Shown: piece after piece, positions 53,575 through 63,460 of the stretch | How positions within the stretch are numbered: position 1 is the stretch's first letter | Layout of the letters: every line of letters begins with the position of its first letter | Assembly (NCBI GenBank): GCA_021292165.1 | Contig: CM037876.1 | Span: 315,422,803-315,486,802, forward strand | Origin: Shinisaurus crocodilurus | Taxonomy: Eukaryota; Chordata; Lepidosauria; Squamata; Shinisauridae | Direction: 5' to 3' | Length of the DNA: 64,000 bases | Position numbers and translations under genes: made by a program | The notes under the pieces: generated by a model | The model's database searches: none | The model's input: the letters and a program-made list of their open reading frames with translations, nothing else | Told to the model about the DNA's origin: nothing

Positions 53575-53960
53575 ATGGTCCGCCACACAGCGCGGGCGCG
53601 GGGCGCGGAGCGCGGGCGGGTGCGGAGGGCTCCCGCGGCTTTTCAGGTGCAGGCAGCAGCGGGCGCCCGAGCGCGCCTCGTCCCTCTTCTCTGTATTGCT
53701 CAGCCGCCGCGGAGGTCTGCGCACCCCCACCCCCACCCCCCGTGAGCCCGGCTCCATCCCAGCGCGGGCTGCGCATTGCGGATGCGGGCGTCTTGCACCC
53801 CGGCTCATTCGCGGAAGAGCGCGGGGCTTCTGCCCGCCGCGGGTCGGCTTATCCCGCTGCTCGGCGGAGATGAAAGGAGGAGGCGCCTCATTAGCCGTGC
53901 TTGTTGGCCGGCAGGGAAGGAAGGCCAAGCCGGGGCGGCTCCTTCTGTGAAGAGTTGCTT
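53575..53960. promoter_or_regulatory. CpG island, best promoter candidate
   Basis: Dense CG dinucleotides over about 385 bp, with GCGCGGGCGCGG, GAGCGCGGGCGGG and GGCGCCCGAGCGCGCC words, and no sign of repeat origin. Such islands usually mark vertebrate promoters. Short ORFs through it (for example 53463-53873 plus and 53539-54018 minus) have no known domain. A GGCAGATGAA-like start context at about 53865-53880 opens a 26-codon frame only. Direction of any gene is not determinable here. Confidence 0.55.
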
Positions 53961-54574
53961 TGCATCTGGACCTCTTACAGGAGCAACCCCGGCAGGTTCC
54001 AGCAGAGAGATTCAGCAATAGGAACCTGCCAGGTCTGTGTAGGATTTTGCAAAGCTGCCTTTTTAAAAAGTCAACAGGAGGGGCGAGAGGGAGGAGACAT
54101 TGTTATATATATATATATATATATATATATTGCAAAATGGGACAGAGTATAAAAAGGTTCAGAACAGGCATTGAACACACTTCCAATTCCAGCTCCCCGG
54201 GGGGGGGGGGGATGTGGCGTTCCTCCAGCAGGTTCAGAGCCTGAGATTCTGCGGCAGCTGCACTTTTACACGCAGGAAAAGGAAGATGGGGAATTCTCTG
54301 CCCTCCTCCTTCTCCCTTCGAACCCATAGAATTATTCTACACTTCCCTGTCTCTCCCCCCCCCCCCCTGGTTCATTCCGCAAGGTGACAGCTTCTCTCCC
54401 TCGGGCTTCCCCGGCCTGAGGCCTTCCTTTCAAAGCCTGTTCTAAGGCATGTAGCTGGGGATGGGTGAGAAATTTGCCCCATTCACAACTCACCAGCCTT
54501 TAAGCAAGCCGAGACAGAGCTGCATGCAGAAACCTACCATTTGAGAGCTTGGCGATTCAGTTCATCTTAGAAAA
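53961..54574. other. Unassigned, with (AT)n at 54103-54130
   Basis: AT dinucleotide repeat of about 14 units, and G and C runs near 54199 and 54357. No family recognised. Confidence 0.4.
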
Positions 54575-54740
54575 GATTTCATAGATCATAGAGTTGGAAG
54601 GAGCCTACAAGGCTATCAAGTCCAACCCCCTGCTCAATGCAGGAGACCAGAGGAGGGGTCTCCCATCCAAGTAATAACCAGGCTTGACCCTGCTTAGCTT
54701 TCCAGGCTCAGACAAGCTGAGCCAGCGTAAGCCACAGGCC
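54575..54740 (-). mobile_element. 5S rRNA-headed SINE with CR1 tail, copy 2
   Basis: The reverse complement reads GGCCTGTGGCTTACGCTGG, then GTCTGAGCCTGGAAAGCTAAG and CAGGGTCAAGCC, then TGGTTATTACTTGGATGGGAGACC in parts, then the CR1 end CTGCATTGAGCAGGGGGTTGG and ATGATCTATGAAATCT. It keeps the 5S bases just before box A (like GTCTGATCTCGGAAGC in 5S) that copy 1 lost. Same unit order in both copies shows a true family rather than a chance junction. Confidence 0.88.
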
Positions 54741-55047
54741 TGTACGAGACGTGTCCGCATCAGGGAAAATGGCATACAAAATGTGTCTATTTGGCAACAT
54801 CGCATACAAAACTGTATTCAGAAATGTATAGAACTTGGAAAAATTGGGTACCTTTAAAAATGTGCACAAAATGCACATCAGGAAAAATGTGCACAAACAA
54901 TGTACTACACATTTCCGTCCAGATTTCTTTTTCTTTTTTAATGCAAGCTTATGCAGAAATAGGATGGAAAAAGCTTAACCTTAAAAACCTGACCATCTCG
55001 GCAAGAGACTCCTGCCCTGGTAGTCCTTGGCAAGAACGGTCCAGTCA
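54741..55047. other. Unassigned stretch
   Basis: AT-rich with repeated ATGTGCACAAA words at 54860-54900; possible old transposon remnant. Confidence 0.3.
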
Positions 55048-55235
55048 TCTGACTTCTCTGCATGACTTTTAACCTGCCACTTTACTGAGACTTCTACCTC
55101 CAGATTCTTTGCAGGATTAAGATCTGCTCCTTTATATGAGGTTTCCCCCCAGGGTTTTTCTTTCCCTGCCTTTCTATATGTTCTGTTACACAGGCACAAG
55201 GTGGCACTGCAGTATATTGGAACTGCAAAAATGCA
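55048..55235 (-). repeat. Dispersed repeat D, copy 3
   Basis: The reverse complement contains GCAGTGCCACCTTGTGCCTG, GAAAGGCAGGGAAAGAAA, CTGCAAAGAATCTGGAGGTAG and GTTAAAAGTCATGCAGAGAA in the order of copy 1. Confidence 0.6.
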
Positions 55236-55987
55236 CAATGCCTGATAAACTAAGAGTGGGTTATTATTTGCTGGATGTTCCTGTCTGGTTGCTCCATGTG
55301 AGCATTTAAAAAATGTCAACCAAAGGAGGAGGACAAACCCTGAGACTAATAGGTCAGTGTTGCCTGCAGCTGCAGAGCCCCTGGGTACGTAGCTCTGGAA
55401 TCTAACTGAGGAGGAAGGAAAATGCACGGGGCTGGACAATTTTCAGATGAGATTATTCTGCTCCTGACCGGCCCAGAAGCAGCTCCTTGCTGGGAGGTTC
55501 ACCAAAGAGCCCCGGGGAGCAACAGGGGCCGGCTCACCAGGGCTGATTCAAGACGCTATCTCCTGTTTTAGGGCAGAGCAGGACAGTGTTATCCTTGCTC
55601 GCCATGTCTTCCCCCAAGCTGAGAATGGTGGTGGGCCGCTGATGTAACCATGCTGAAGATCTCACTACTCCAACAGAGAGCTCCTGCTTCGACGCTTTTG
55701 CGCACATGTGCACACATGCAACACACACACACACACACACTGGTTGCTTTTCCAGTGTCATGAGTCTCCAATTTCTTCTCCTCCCGTGAACAGAATTGAG
55801 TGGCTGAATCTGCTCTACTGTGTTAGGCTGTAGGAACAGGGCCAATGAGAAGCAACAGCTCTGCCTTTCTACCTGGACAGCTGCTCTGACTAAGCCTCTG
55901 AACAGGCTGGTATCTGGCTTTTTCTCTACCATTTTGAAAACATTAATTTGTGTATATTGAAAAAGAAAGCATTGCAGAATGTTATTA
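55236..55987. other. Unassigned, with (CA)n at 55718-55741
   Basis: Only the microsatellite is recognisable. Confidence 0.4.
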
Positions 55988-55995
55988 TGTATAAC

Positions 55996-56141
55996 CAGGG
56001 CTTTTTTTCTGGTGGAACTCACCGGAACTGAGTTCCAGCACCTTTTCTTCTATTAATTGCATTACAATTTAATCGCCATCTACTCCCGAGGAAATGTAAT
56101 CCAAGAGTTCCGGTACCTTTTTCTCCAGAAAAAAAGCACTG
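55996..56141 (+). mobile_element. hAT-type MITE-3, copy 2
   Basis: 146 bp, nearly identical to 4754-4900. Flanks TGTATAAC and CGTATAAC agree at 7 of 8 bases. Confidence 0.9.
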
Positions 56142-56149
56142 CGTATAAC

Positions 56150-57299
56150 CACAGCCAATAGACATGGCAGACATGTTGCTTGGTACCCATTTCGTGATCC
56201 TGTCCACTCTGGACCTGGATGCATCCTGTTGTCTCATCCCGACCACAACGCTAGTTAGCCCAGACCAGATGGAGCCATGTCCACCTCTCTGATGGTAACG
56301 TTCAGACCAGGCAGCCTCCATCCGGCAACCCTCAAGCACGCCACAGCTAAGCCAGGGACGCCGGGATGGTCGTAGCTCAATTTGCCTACTGGGCTTCTCT
56401 GACATTTTTAGCCACAACTTCACGAGAGAGAGAGAAATGCAGCGGATCAAGTCAAAAGTGGTTTGTTTCAAGGACCGCCGGATGAATAATGGATAGGCTG
56501 AAAGTGGGTCAGAGTTTATCAGAGCAATTCTGCATATTAAATGGAAATTAACATTTTAGCAGCCAAGCTCCAGTCCTCTTCACGGCTCTTTGCTGCCCCA
56601 AAAACCGGGTGATCCAAAGCCACCTGATCCGCTGCTCATCTAGGCCACGAGTGCCAGTCCCTTCCCGTACGGCTGTGCTTGTGCTCAGCACGATGCCGCC
56701 CCCCAGGCAGGCAGGCATTAGCTGCTCGTGGCCAACTGCCTAAGGAAGCATCCAGACGCATGTACAAACAGGAGTCACGCAGCCATTTATGCTAGCAAAG
56801 AGAGGAGGCTGCTGTTTGGACACACTGCACTGAGGTGTTTCACCACCTGGGTATCTTTTGAATCATTTCAAAGATTGCGCCAGAGGGATTTGCCTTCCCG
56901 GCTGCCATCAGCTGCAGTAAATGCAGTCTTACGTGAGCTCCCTCATTTTGTGGGCGAGGAGGAGAAGGGGAAGCATAACAGAAAGTGGGGAGGTGTTGCC
57001 AACGGCAGCTCATCAGCGCATCCCTTTCTTTGCAGTCCGGAGTCTTGAAAGGAAGAGATAGTTTTGTTGTTATCAGGCAGGAAAGAATATTTCTGAAGTC
57101 TCTTGCGCGAGCGGAAATGCTGGGCTCTTTAAAGAGCACCAGGAAAGACGCCTTCACTTTGCTGCACGTAGGAGGAAGGGCAGCGATTGGCAAGGAAGGC
57201 CCCAGGGAGGTGGACGCTGCACACCCTGCCCGTTCAGTGCGGAGGGAGGGTCCAACTTGGGGCATGTGGGGGAGGACTCAGGAACTCCCCACCGCCAAC
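56150..57299. other. Unassigned, possibly unique sequence
   Basis: 1.15 kb without a recognised family or domain. Confidence 0.3.
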
Positions 57300-57520
57300 C
57301 TCCACAGATTTAATCATTTTGATCATCTTAATCATTCTAATCTTGTAATTGTTTTGAATTCCGTTATTGTAACTGCTGCTGCTAGCTCTGCTGTTTGTTT
57401 TTAATCTGTGGTTTTATATTTTATATTGTATTTTATGATTTTAACTGTTGTAAACCGCCCAGAGAGCTTCGGCTATTGGGCGGTATAAAAATGTATTAAA
57501 TAAATAAACAAACAAACAAA
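57300..57520 (+). mobile_element. L2-group LINE 3' UTR
   Basis: T-rich 3' UTR ending GTAAACCGCCCAGAGAGCTTC and GGCTATTGGGCGGTATAAAA, then an (AAATAAAC)-type tail. The same end is at 27360-27420 and inside the 580-bp hAT elements. Confidence 0.75.
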
Positions 57521-58155
57521 CAAACCTGCGGCTTCTCTCGGCCCAGCGTCTCTCCGGTGCTTTTCTCCTGTGTCAGCTCTGATGCCAGAAGTGACCGTGG
57601 CTTGGGGAACAGAAGCTGGGGAGCGGCTGCAGGGAGGCAAGCCTTGGCTGGGGGGTGGGGTGGGGGTCTGCCTTCCATGCTCACACGCCCCTTTCCCCCT
57701 TAAAACCGGGACCGTCCGTCTCCTCCTCCCCTTCACATGGGGTTGGCACAGCCGCTTGTTTAAAGGGACACGAGTGCTGCCCAGGGCTGGTTCCACATGT
57801 GAGGCGGACCTGGGCAAAATGCCCTCAGCCGGCCCCACCAGGGGTCACCTCCGGCAGCTGCCCCAGGAGGCTTCTCCCCGCCATAGGCCAGGCCCTCTCT
57901 GGGCATCCAGCAGCGTCGACAGGACCGCCAACCGCTGGGCCCACCCAGAGTGCAGCGCGCACTTGTGGCGATGCTCCTGCTAAGCCCCGACTCCCCCAGT
58001 TCCTGGAAGAGACCGGCGCGGAGGACCGAGGCAGCCCAGCCCCTGCGGCCCACAGATGTGCGGGGAACGGCACAAGCTTGCCTGACAGTTGGGAAGCCTC
58101 TCCTCAAGAGCCGCTCTGGGAGTTGCAGGAGGTTGCTGTGGAGAAACGAGCCTTT
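57521..58155. other. Unassigned GC-rich stretch
   Basis: Overlapping chance ORFs on both strands, no domain, no repeat family. Confidence 0.3.
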
Positions 58156-58300
58156 GGGGGTACACACACACACCTCAGGTGTGAACCGGCTGGGGTGGGG
58201 TGTGCATAGTTAGCGTGTAGAGAAAAGAGTTTTTAGGGTTCCTGCATGCATGCATGCAGGAACAAACACACAAACACACAAACACACACACACACGCCTC
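58156..58300. repeat. (CA)n tracts flanking a perfect 26-bp palindrome
   Basis: CA repeats at 58156-58171 and 58263-58297 flank the palindrome GTTCCTGCATGCA/TGCATGCAGGAAC at 58238-58263. Confidence 0.85.
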
Positions 58301-58559
58301 CTCATGAGTAAACCAGGTGGGGGCTGGGAGGAAGCAAAAGGTGATGGAACATAAGATGGGGCCTGGCGCCCAGAGGTCTGGAGGAGCCAGGCTGAAAGCG
58401 TTCATATGCAGATGTAATGCAGATAGTTCAAGCCATGACTCACAGTTCCCTCCCCCCTGCCTGGCCAGGTGAAGTTCAAATTGATTGGCTGAAGCAAGGT
58501 GGTTACAGAAAAGGGGAGGGGGATGAGCTATTTCCCCACGTGTAAGCCTTTGTTCTTGG

Positions 58560-59040
58560 TCAGTCCTTTTTGGTAGCGTGCCCGGCATGGCAGCGCGCCA
58601 GCGAGGGCCCCGAGCCTTTAGGGGGCCCCCCTCAAGAATCGACCCCAGGCAGCCTCTGGTAAAATTGGCTGGTTTGAAGGCACTGGTGAAAGCCAGCCTT
58701 GTGGGAGTTTGCCCATCTTGGACCTTCGGGTAGGTGTGGTAATTCTCCATCGGGCAGCAAGGCTGTGCTGGATCTAACCCTTTGAAGAAGACACCCTCAG
58801 GTAACAGGTGTGTGCTTGAGAGATTTTTAAGGAATCAGGTTTTGTTATTTTGCAGCTTTACTGTGTACTAAAGTGTCTCTCTATTTTGTGTGCTTCTCTT
58901 ATTTCCCTAATCTTGTTGTAAGATGCTACCAGAAATAAACCTTGTCATGGTTTACCCCACATGGGTTTTGTAGTACTCTGTTGGTTCAGTATCTAAATCC
59001 AGGTTACAGAATTAAAGGCGAGTCCCTGAACAGAGATTCA
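58560..59040 (+). mobile_element. LTR-like remnant, family shared with 31930-32130
   Basis: From about 58820 the order TACTAAAGTGT, CTTATTTCCCT, AATAAACC, TTTACCCCACA, TTGGTTCAGT and CTAAATCCAG parallels the reverse complement of 31930-32130. The 5' edge (58560) is a guess. No target duplication found. Confidence 0.5.
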
Positions 59041-60089
59041 AGTAGGATTGCAGAGACAGCTGAGGCTGGCAGTCTGGTATCTTGAGATCTCTGGGGGTCT
59101 TGGTTCCTTTGCCAGTAGGCAAGGGTGGGGTAGTGGCGGGCCAGCCAGCCCCCCCTTCCAGGCCACATGGTGGCAAGTGCTGGGTTTCCTTTGAAGGAGG
59201 AAAGGGTGGAGGTCTGGCGGGCCAGCCAGCCCCCCCCTTCCTCCACAGTTGCCCAGCTCTGGGCCCCACAGGGAGTGCAGAGGTTCCAGCCCGGATCTCC
59301 ACGCCCAGAGGCCCATTAGTGAGTGCCTGACAGAGACTATCCCATGCCCAGCTGGCAGAAGAGTCTCAAACCTCAGCTTAAAGAAAGGTGGCTGTTTTTT
59401 TTTTAACTTCAATTAATCGTGGGAGGGCTGGGGAATCCTGATGCTTAGAGCTTTCCCCGTTAAGGAAAGGACCCCTGCATCTTCCAGTACTAAGAGCCCA
59501 CCGTGTAAAGACTGCACATCATCCAACCCACCTCCCCTCCCCTTTTTCCTCCGCCGGAGATGGAGAGAAGAAGCAAGCCACAGGGCTGGCTGAGGTCCGA
59601 CGGTGTGCTGGTGCTGGCAGCTGCAGCCTTCTGGAACTGCAATAACTTCCCCAGCTCTGGAGAGTGAGGGACCGTGGCACAGGTCAGTCTGCAGGAAAAC
59701 AAAGGGGGCATATTGTGGTGGGGGCTGCCCCCTGAATGCTTAGAGTGCTGCTGTGCTCATCCGTGGCGCCGAAACACATGCGCCTCCTTCTAGCCATCAG
59801 TCAGGGCCTAGAGTGGGAGGAACAGGTGAATGCTCTGGCCTTTGCCCCCCTCACTGTGGGGGAACCAGAAGCCCGGCCTGCCAGCGCCCCTGGAGAAAGG
59901 AGGCTGCGGCACACCGGAAGCACGCAAGTGTGACCAAGAGATGGAACTGACAAGTCAAGAGAAAGATGACCGTGGGAAGGTGCCGTTCGGGGAAGATCGT
60001 TGGTCCCCCTGCTTGGACCGGTAACATCTCTGCAACCTTTTGGGCAAGGAAAAGCCTTTCCCCAGTCCCGATATAGCTAACATGCTATG
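59041..60089. other. Unassigned stretch
   Basis: A roughly 70-bp imperfect direct repeat is present at about 59117-59163 and 59186-59235, both containing GGCGGGCCAGCCAGCCCCCC. No family or gene recognised. Confidence 0.35.
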
Positions 60090-60240
60090 GATTGCGCTTA
60101 TTTATTTGATGTACAGAATCTATATGCCACCCAGTAACAAAGTTCCCTGAGCGGCCTACAAGAATGAAATGTTAAAATAGAGACCGTAAGGATAACATGT
60201 AAAGTACTAGGTGGGGGAGAACCCCTCAGCTGCACAGGAT
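60090..60240 (-). mobile_element. L2-group LINE 3' UTR remnant
   Basis: The reverse complement ends with TTGTAGGCCGCTCAGGGAAC and an AAATAAAT-type tail. Degraded. Confidence 0.45.
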
Positions 60241-60285
60241 ACAATACATACAGCAAAATCCTCAGCAGCATGAAATACTTTAAAC

Positions 60286-60363
60286 CAGTGTTCTCCAACC
60301 TTGGGTCCCCAGATGTTTTTGGCCTACAACTCCCAGCATGGGACCCAAGGTTGGAGAACACTG
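60286..60363. mobile_element. hAT-type palindromic MITE-1, internally deleted copy
   Basis: 78 bp, arms CAGTGTTCTCCAACC / GGTTGGAGAACACTG; most of the right inner arm is missing. Flanks CTTTAAAC and GTTTAAAC match at 7 of 8. Confidence 0.87.
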
Positions 60364-60665
60364 GTTTAAACAGATAGGAGTATTTCAGAAAATATTCACA
60401 TACACAAGACCCCTTAAAATTCTAAATGGTTAAAAAAAATTAAAACCTGGGAACATTTAAAAAAAAAAGGCCCTCAGCTGGCACCGGGAAGACCACAAAG
60501 TCGATGCCAAGTGAGCCCTTCTGAAGAGGACATGCCACTGCTGGGGCACCGTCATTGAAAAGTCCTTCTCCTTAGGAGCCGCGCTCCTCACCACCCTCAC
60601 CGGGGACACCAGGAGAAGGGGCGCTGAAGATGATCTCCAAGCCCAGGGAGCTGGAGAAGGCAATC
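60364..60665. other. Unassigned stretch
   Basis: Nothing recognised. Confidence 0.3.
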
Positions 60666-60735
60666 CTTCAGGACTGAACTGGAGACCTCATACGTGCAAA
60701 GCATCTGCTCTTTATCACTGAACTACGGCAAAGGC
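60666..60735 (-). mobile_element. SINE-S head
   Basis: The reverse complement gives CCGTAGTTCAGTGATAAAGAGC and CATACGTATGAGG..CCAGTTCAGTCC-like A and B boxes. Mutated. Confidence 0.55.
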
Positions 60736-60774
60736 CAGATCTATATTCTGTAGATTATTTTTTTAAATACTATA

Positions 60775-60945
60775 TTCAGTGTTCCTTGATGTTTTGTGTT
60801 CATGTCTTTTAGATTGTGAGCCTGAGGGCAGGGACTGTCTTATTATTAATTTGTGTAAGCCGCTCTTGAGAGCCTTTTCTGGCTGAAGAGCGGGGTATAA
60901 ATGAAATAAATAAATAAATAATAAATAAATAAATAAACAGACGTG
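60775..60945 (+). mobile_element. L2-group LINE 3' tail
   Basis: AGATTGTGAGCCTGAGGGCAGG, then AAGCCGCTCTTGAGAGCC and an (AAATAAAT)n tail; related to the inner tail in the 580-bp hAT elements. Confidence 0.65.
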
Positions 60946-61343
60946 TGTACAGCTTCTGCTGGCGTAGACACAGAGACATAGGAGGCTGCCCTGTCCCAGT
61001 TCAGGCTTGGTCCCCTTCGCGACTGTTCTAGAAGGCTCGAGGGGGCATAATTTGCCCCCCCTATCTCTATTCAAAGCATCGCTGTGTTGACTCAGGCTGC
61101 CCAGCTTCACCCGTGTCCGGTGCTTGAATTACAGGAGCGGAGGGAGGGCAGGGCAGGGGCGTTTTTAGAAGTCTGGGGGGGGGGAGGGAAGAGGGTTACT
61201 TGGCTAAAACTGGGAGGAATCTGCATAATTCAAGAACTGGAGAAAGGGCAACTGTGGCATTCCGGGGTATGATGGGGTGGAGGCTGAGCCCGCCTGCCCC
61301 CGCCCCGTAGCAATGGCAGCGGTGTGGTTTTGGGGGGAGCATT
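60946..61343. other. Unassigned stretch
   Basis: Nothing recognised. Confidence 0.3.
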
Positions 61344-62055
61344 CTGTTCATATAGTGGCCAACCAGCTGCCCATGGGAAACCCAGAAGCAGGACAGGAGT
61401 GCGGCCAGTGTGGCGTAGTGGTGAGAGTGTCGGACTGGGGACTCGGGAGATCCGCGTTCAAATCCCTGCTCGGCCATGAAACTCACTGGGTAACTTTGGG
61501 CCAGTCACGGACTCTCAGCCTAACCTAGCCTCACAGGGTTGATGTGAGGGTAAAATGGAGAGGAGGAGGAGGATTATGTAAGCCGCCTTGGGTTCCTTGC
61601 AGGAAAAAAGGCCGGGTATAAATATAATAAATAAATAAAACAGCACCCTCCCACCCGTGTTCTCCACCAACTGGTGTACACAGGCACACTGCCTCTGAGA
61701 CTGGAGGTAGCTTAGAGCCATCAGGACCGGTAGCCATAGATAGCCTTCTCCTCCAGCAATTTGTCCAATCCCCTTTTAAAGCCACGCAGATTAGTGGCCA
61801 TCATAACATCTTGTGGAAGTGAATTCCATAGTTTAACTCTGTGCTGTGTGAAGAAGTCCTTCCTTTGATCTGTCCTGAATCTCCCACCGATCAGCTTCAT
61901 GGGAGGATGACCCCCTTTGGGTTCTAGTATGATGAGAGAGGGAGAAGAAAAGTCTTCCTGTCCACCTTCTCCACAGCAGGCATCATTTTGTACACCTCTC
62001 TCATGTCTCCCCTTACTCGCCTTTTCTCTAAAGTGGCCCATCACCACTTCCAAGA
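61344..62055 (-). mobile_element. LINE-B 3' part, interrupted by SINE-A
   Basis: The minus-strand frame (61721-62053) carries MKLIGGRFRTDQRKDFFTQH, KLWNSLPQDV and FKRGLDKLLEEK, then a stop and the 3' UTR (GGGTGGGAGGGTGCTG). The UTR resumes left of a SINE-A insertion (61403-61651) with GAGTGC..CTGTCCTGCTTCTGG and GGCCACTATATGAACAGAATGC. This is the best LINE-B end in the window. Confidence 0.8.
61403..61651 (+). mobile_element. SINE-A, full-length reference copy
   Basis: Head GGCCAGTGTGGCGTAGTGG (A-box-like), GCGTTCAAATCCCTGC (B box), body ACTTTGGGCCAGTCACGG and CCTCACAGGGTTGATGTGAGG, tail GCCGCCTTGGGTTCCTTGC and GGCCGGGTATAAATATAATA with AATAAATAAA. A tRNA-derived SINE. The tail shares TATAAATATAATAAATAAA with the L2 end at 51690-51725, so L2 is its likely partner. 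Confidence 0.93.
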
Positions 62056-63099
62056 AAGCGTTTTTTGTGTGTTTTACTAAGAAATTCTGTTACGTTTGGG
62101 GGGGCGGCGGCACACTGCTAGTCTTTTTCTTCCTCGACAAGAAAATTCTGCCCTCGTTTAAAGAAACCAAACCAAGATAATGCACAGCACTTTCCATCTT
62201 CAAAGTGTTTCACAAACAGGAACAAATTAGTTCTTCTAAGACCCCTCTGAGGAAAAGCACATTCTTCATTTGACTTTTTTTTTTTTTTTTCCTTTAGAGG
62301 GAGAGAAGACAGATGACATAGTTTGCTAAACTCCTCAAGAGTGCAGCATGGAAGGCACGGACAGGAGCAAGGCCAAATGCCAGAAACACCACCTATTGCC
62401 ACACACACACCCCACTGGTGATGCTATCAATAAGAACTTGTGTCATCAATGATAAGCAAAAGGATACATCCCGCCCTGGTCCCAAACAACTTGCAGTCTG
62501 AATTTCAACAGCTGAGGCAGCCAGCAGAAAGAGGGAAGAGGCGAGGTGAGAAGTGGTGATCTGTTCCCCCCCCCCCCAGCTGCAACACAGGGAGAATAGA
62601 AGGTTTCCAGAGCACATAATCATTTCTCCTTTCCTTGCTACTCCGCCCTGTGTGGCTTTTGCCAGCCACCCTCCTACATAGTCTGAGTGGCCTCCCAGTC
62701 TTTGTTCCTTCGCCCGCCTCCCTGTCTGGACCTCCCCTCACAATCGCTCCCTCTGGGGGGGTGAGGGGACAGGGGTGCTCATCCTGCTGGCTCGGAGGAG
62801 ATCCGTACAGGCATTACGGGGGGAAATGGGAGATGACTGCGGTGGTCCGGGGATCAAGCAGAAGCCACCTGGGGGTCAGGAGACGAGAAGGAACAAGGCA
62901 GGGCCGGAGCCGAAGGCCAGGGAAGGCAGGGGAAGTTCGGCCAGGAATCCAGCTTCTGGAATTACAGATCACAGAAGGCGAATGAAGGAGACACTCAAAC
63001 CGGGGCTTCCAGCAGCCCGTCTCTGTCTGCGTTCTTCCTGCGCCATCAGCACTCTCGTCCCTTAGGATCCGCGGATGAAGGGTGTCCTCGAGGCTTCAT
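62056..63099. other. Unassigned, possibly unique sequence
   Basis: A T14 run at about 62276 and a C10 run at 62568. No family recognised. Confidence 0.3.
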
Positions 63100-63175
63100 C
63101 ACCAGCCCAAATCAGCAACCAGCAGGCCCAAGGCGGTCTACCAGCACTTCGGAGCATAAGGCAAATAAAAACACA
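63100..63175 (-). mobile_element. L2-group tail remnant
   Basis: The reverse complement has AGACCGCCTTGGGCCTGC and a TTATTTGCC-type AT-rich edge. Low certainty. Confidence 0.3.
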
Positions 63176-63339
63176 TAAGAGGACACCGTAGACTTATAGC
63201 CCAGTACTGTCAACAGTGAGTGGCAGCCGTGGCTCCCCCCGGGGGGGGGGTTCAGAAAGCGGAACGAGGGAGGAAGGCACCAATGTGTGAAAAAAATGAG
63301 AGAGAAAAGAATCTCAGGTGCGGTGCCTACTGAAGGCAG

Positions 63340-63460
63340 GTGCCCCAGGGTTTCAGGCAGGAATTTCCCAGCCCTACCTGGAGAGGCCGGGGATTGAACC
63401 TGGGGCCATCCGTCCGTCTGCTTGCCAAGCAGGGGCTCTGCCACGGATGGAGCTACGGGT
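63340..63460 (-). mobile_element. SINE-S
   Basis: The reverse complement gives GTAGCTCCATCCGTGGCAGAGC, then GCCCCAGGTTCAATCCCCGG, then CTCTCCAGGTAGGGCTGGG, in SINE-S order. Confidence 0.75.

Noticed and set aside
52951..53745. 264-codon ORF crossing the CpG island
   Set aside because: It runs through a complete hAT MITE (53276-53436) inserted with target duplication and has no domain, so it is a chance frame.
61403..61480. Functional tRNA gene
   Set aside because: A and B boxes are present but the sequence is the head of SINE-A, with no proper cloverleaf; several copies exist in the window.
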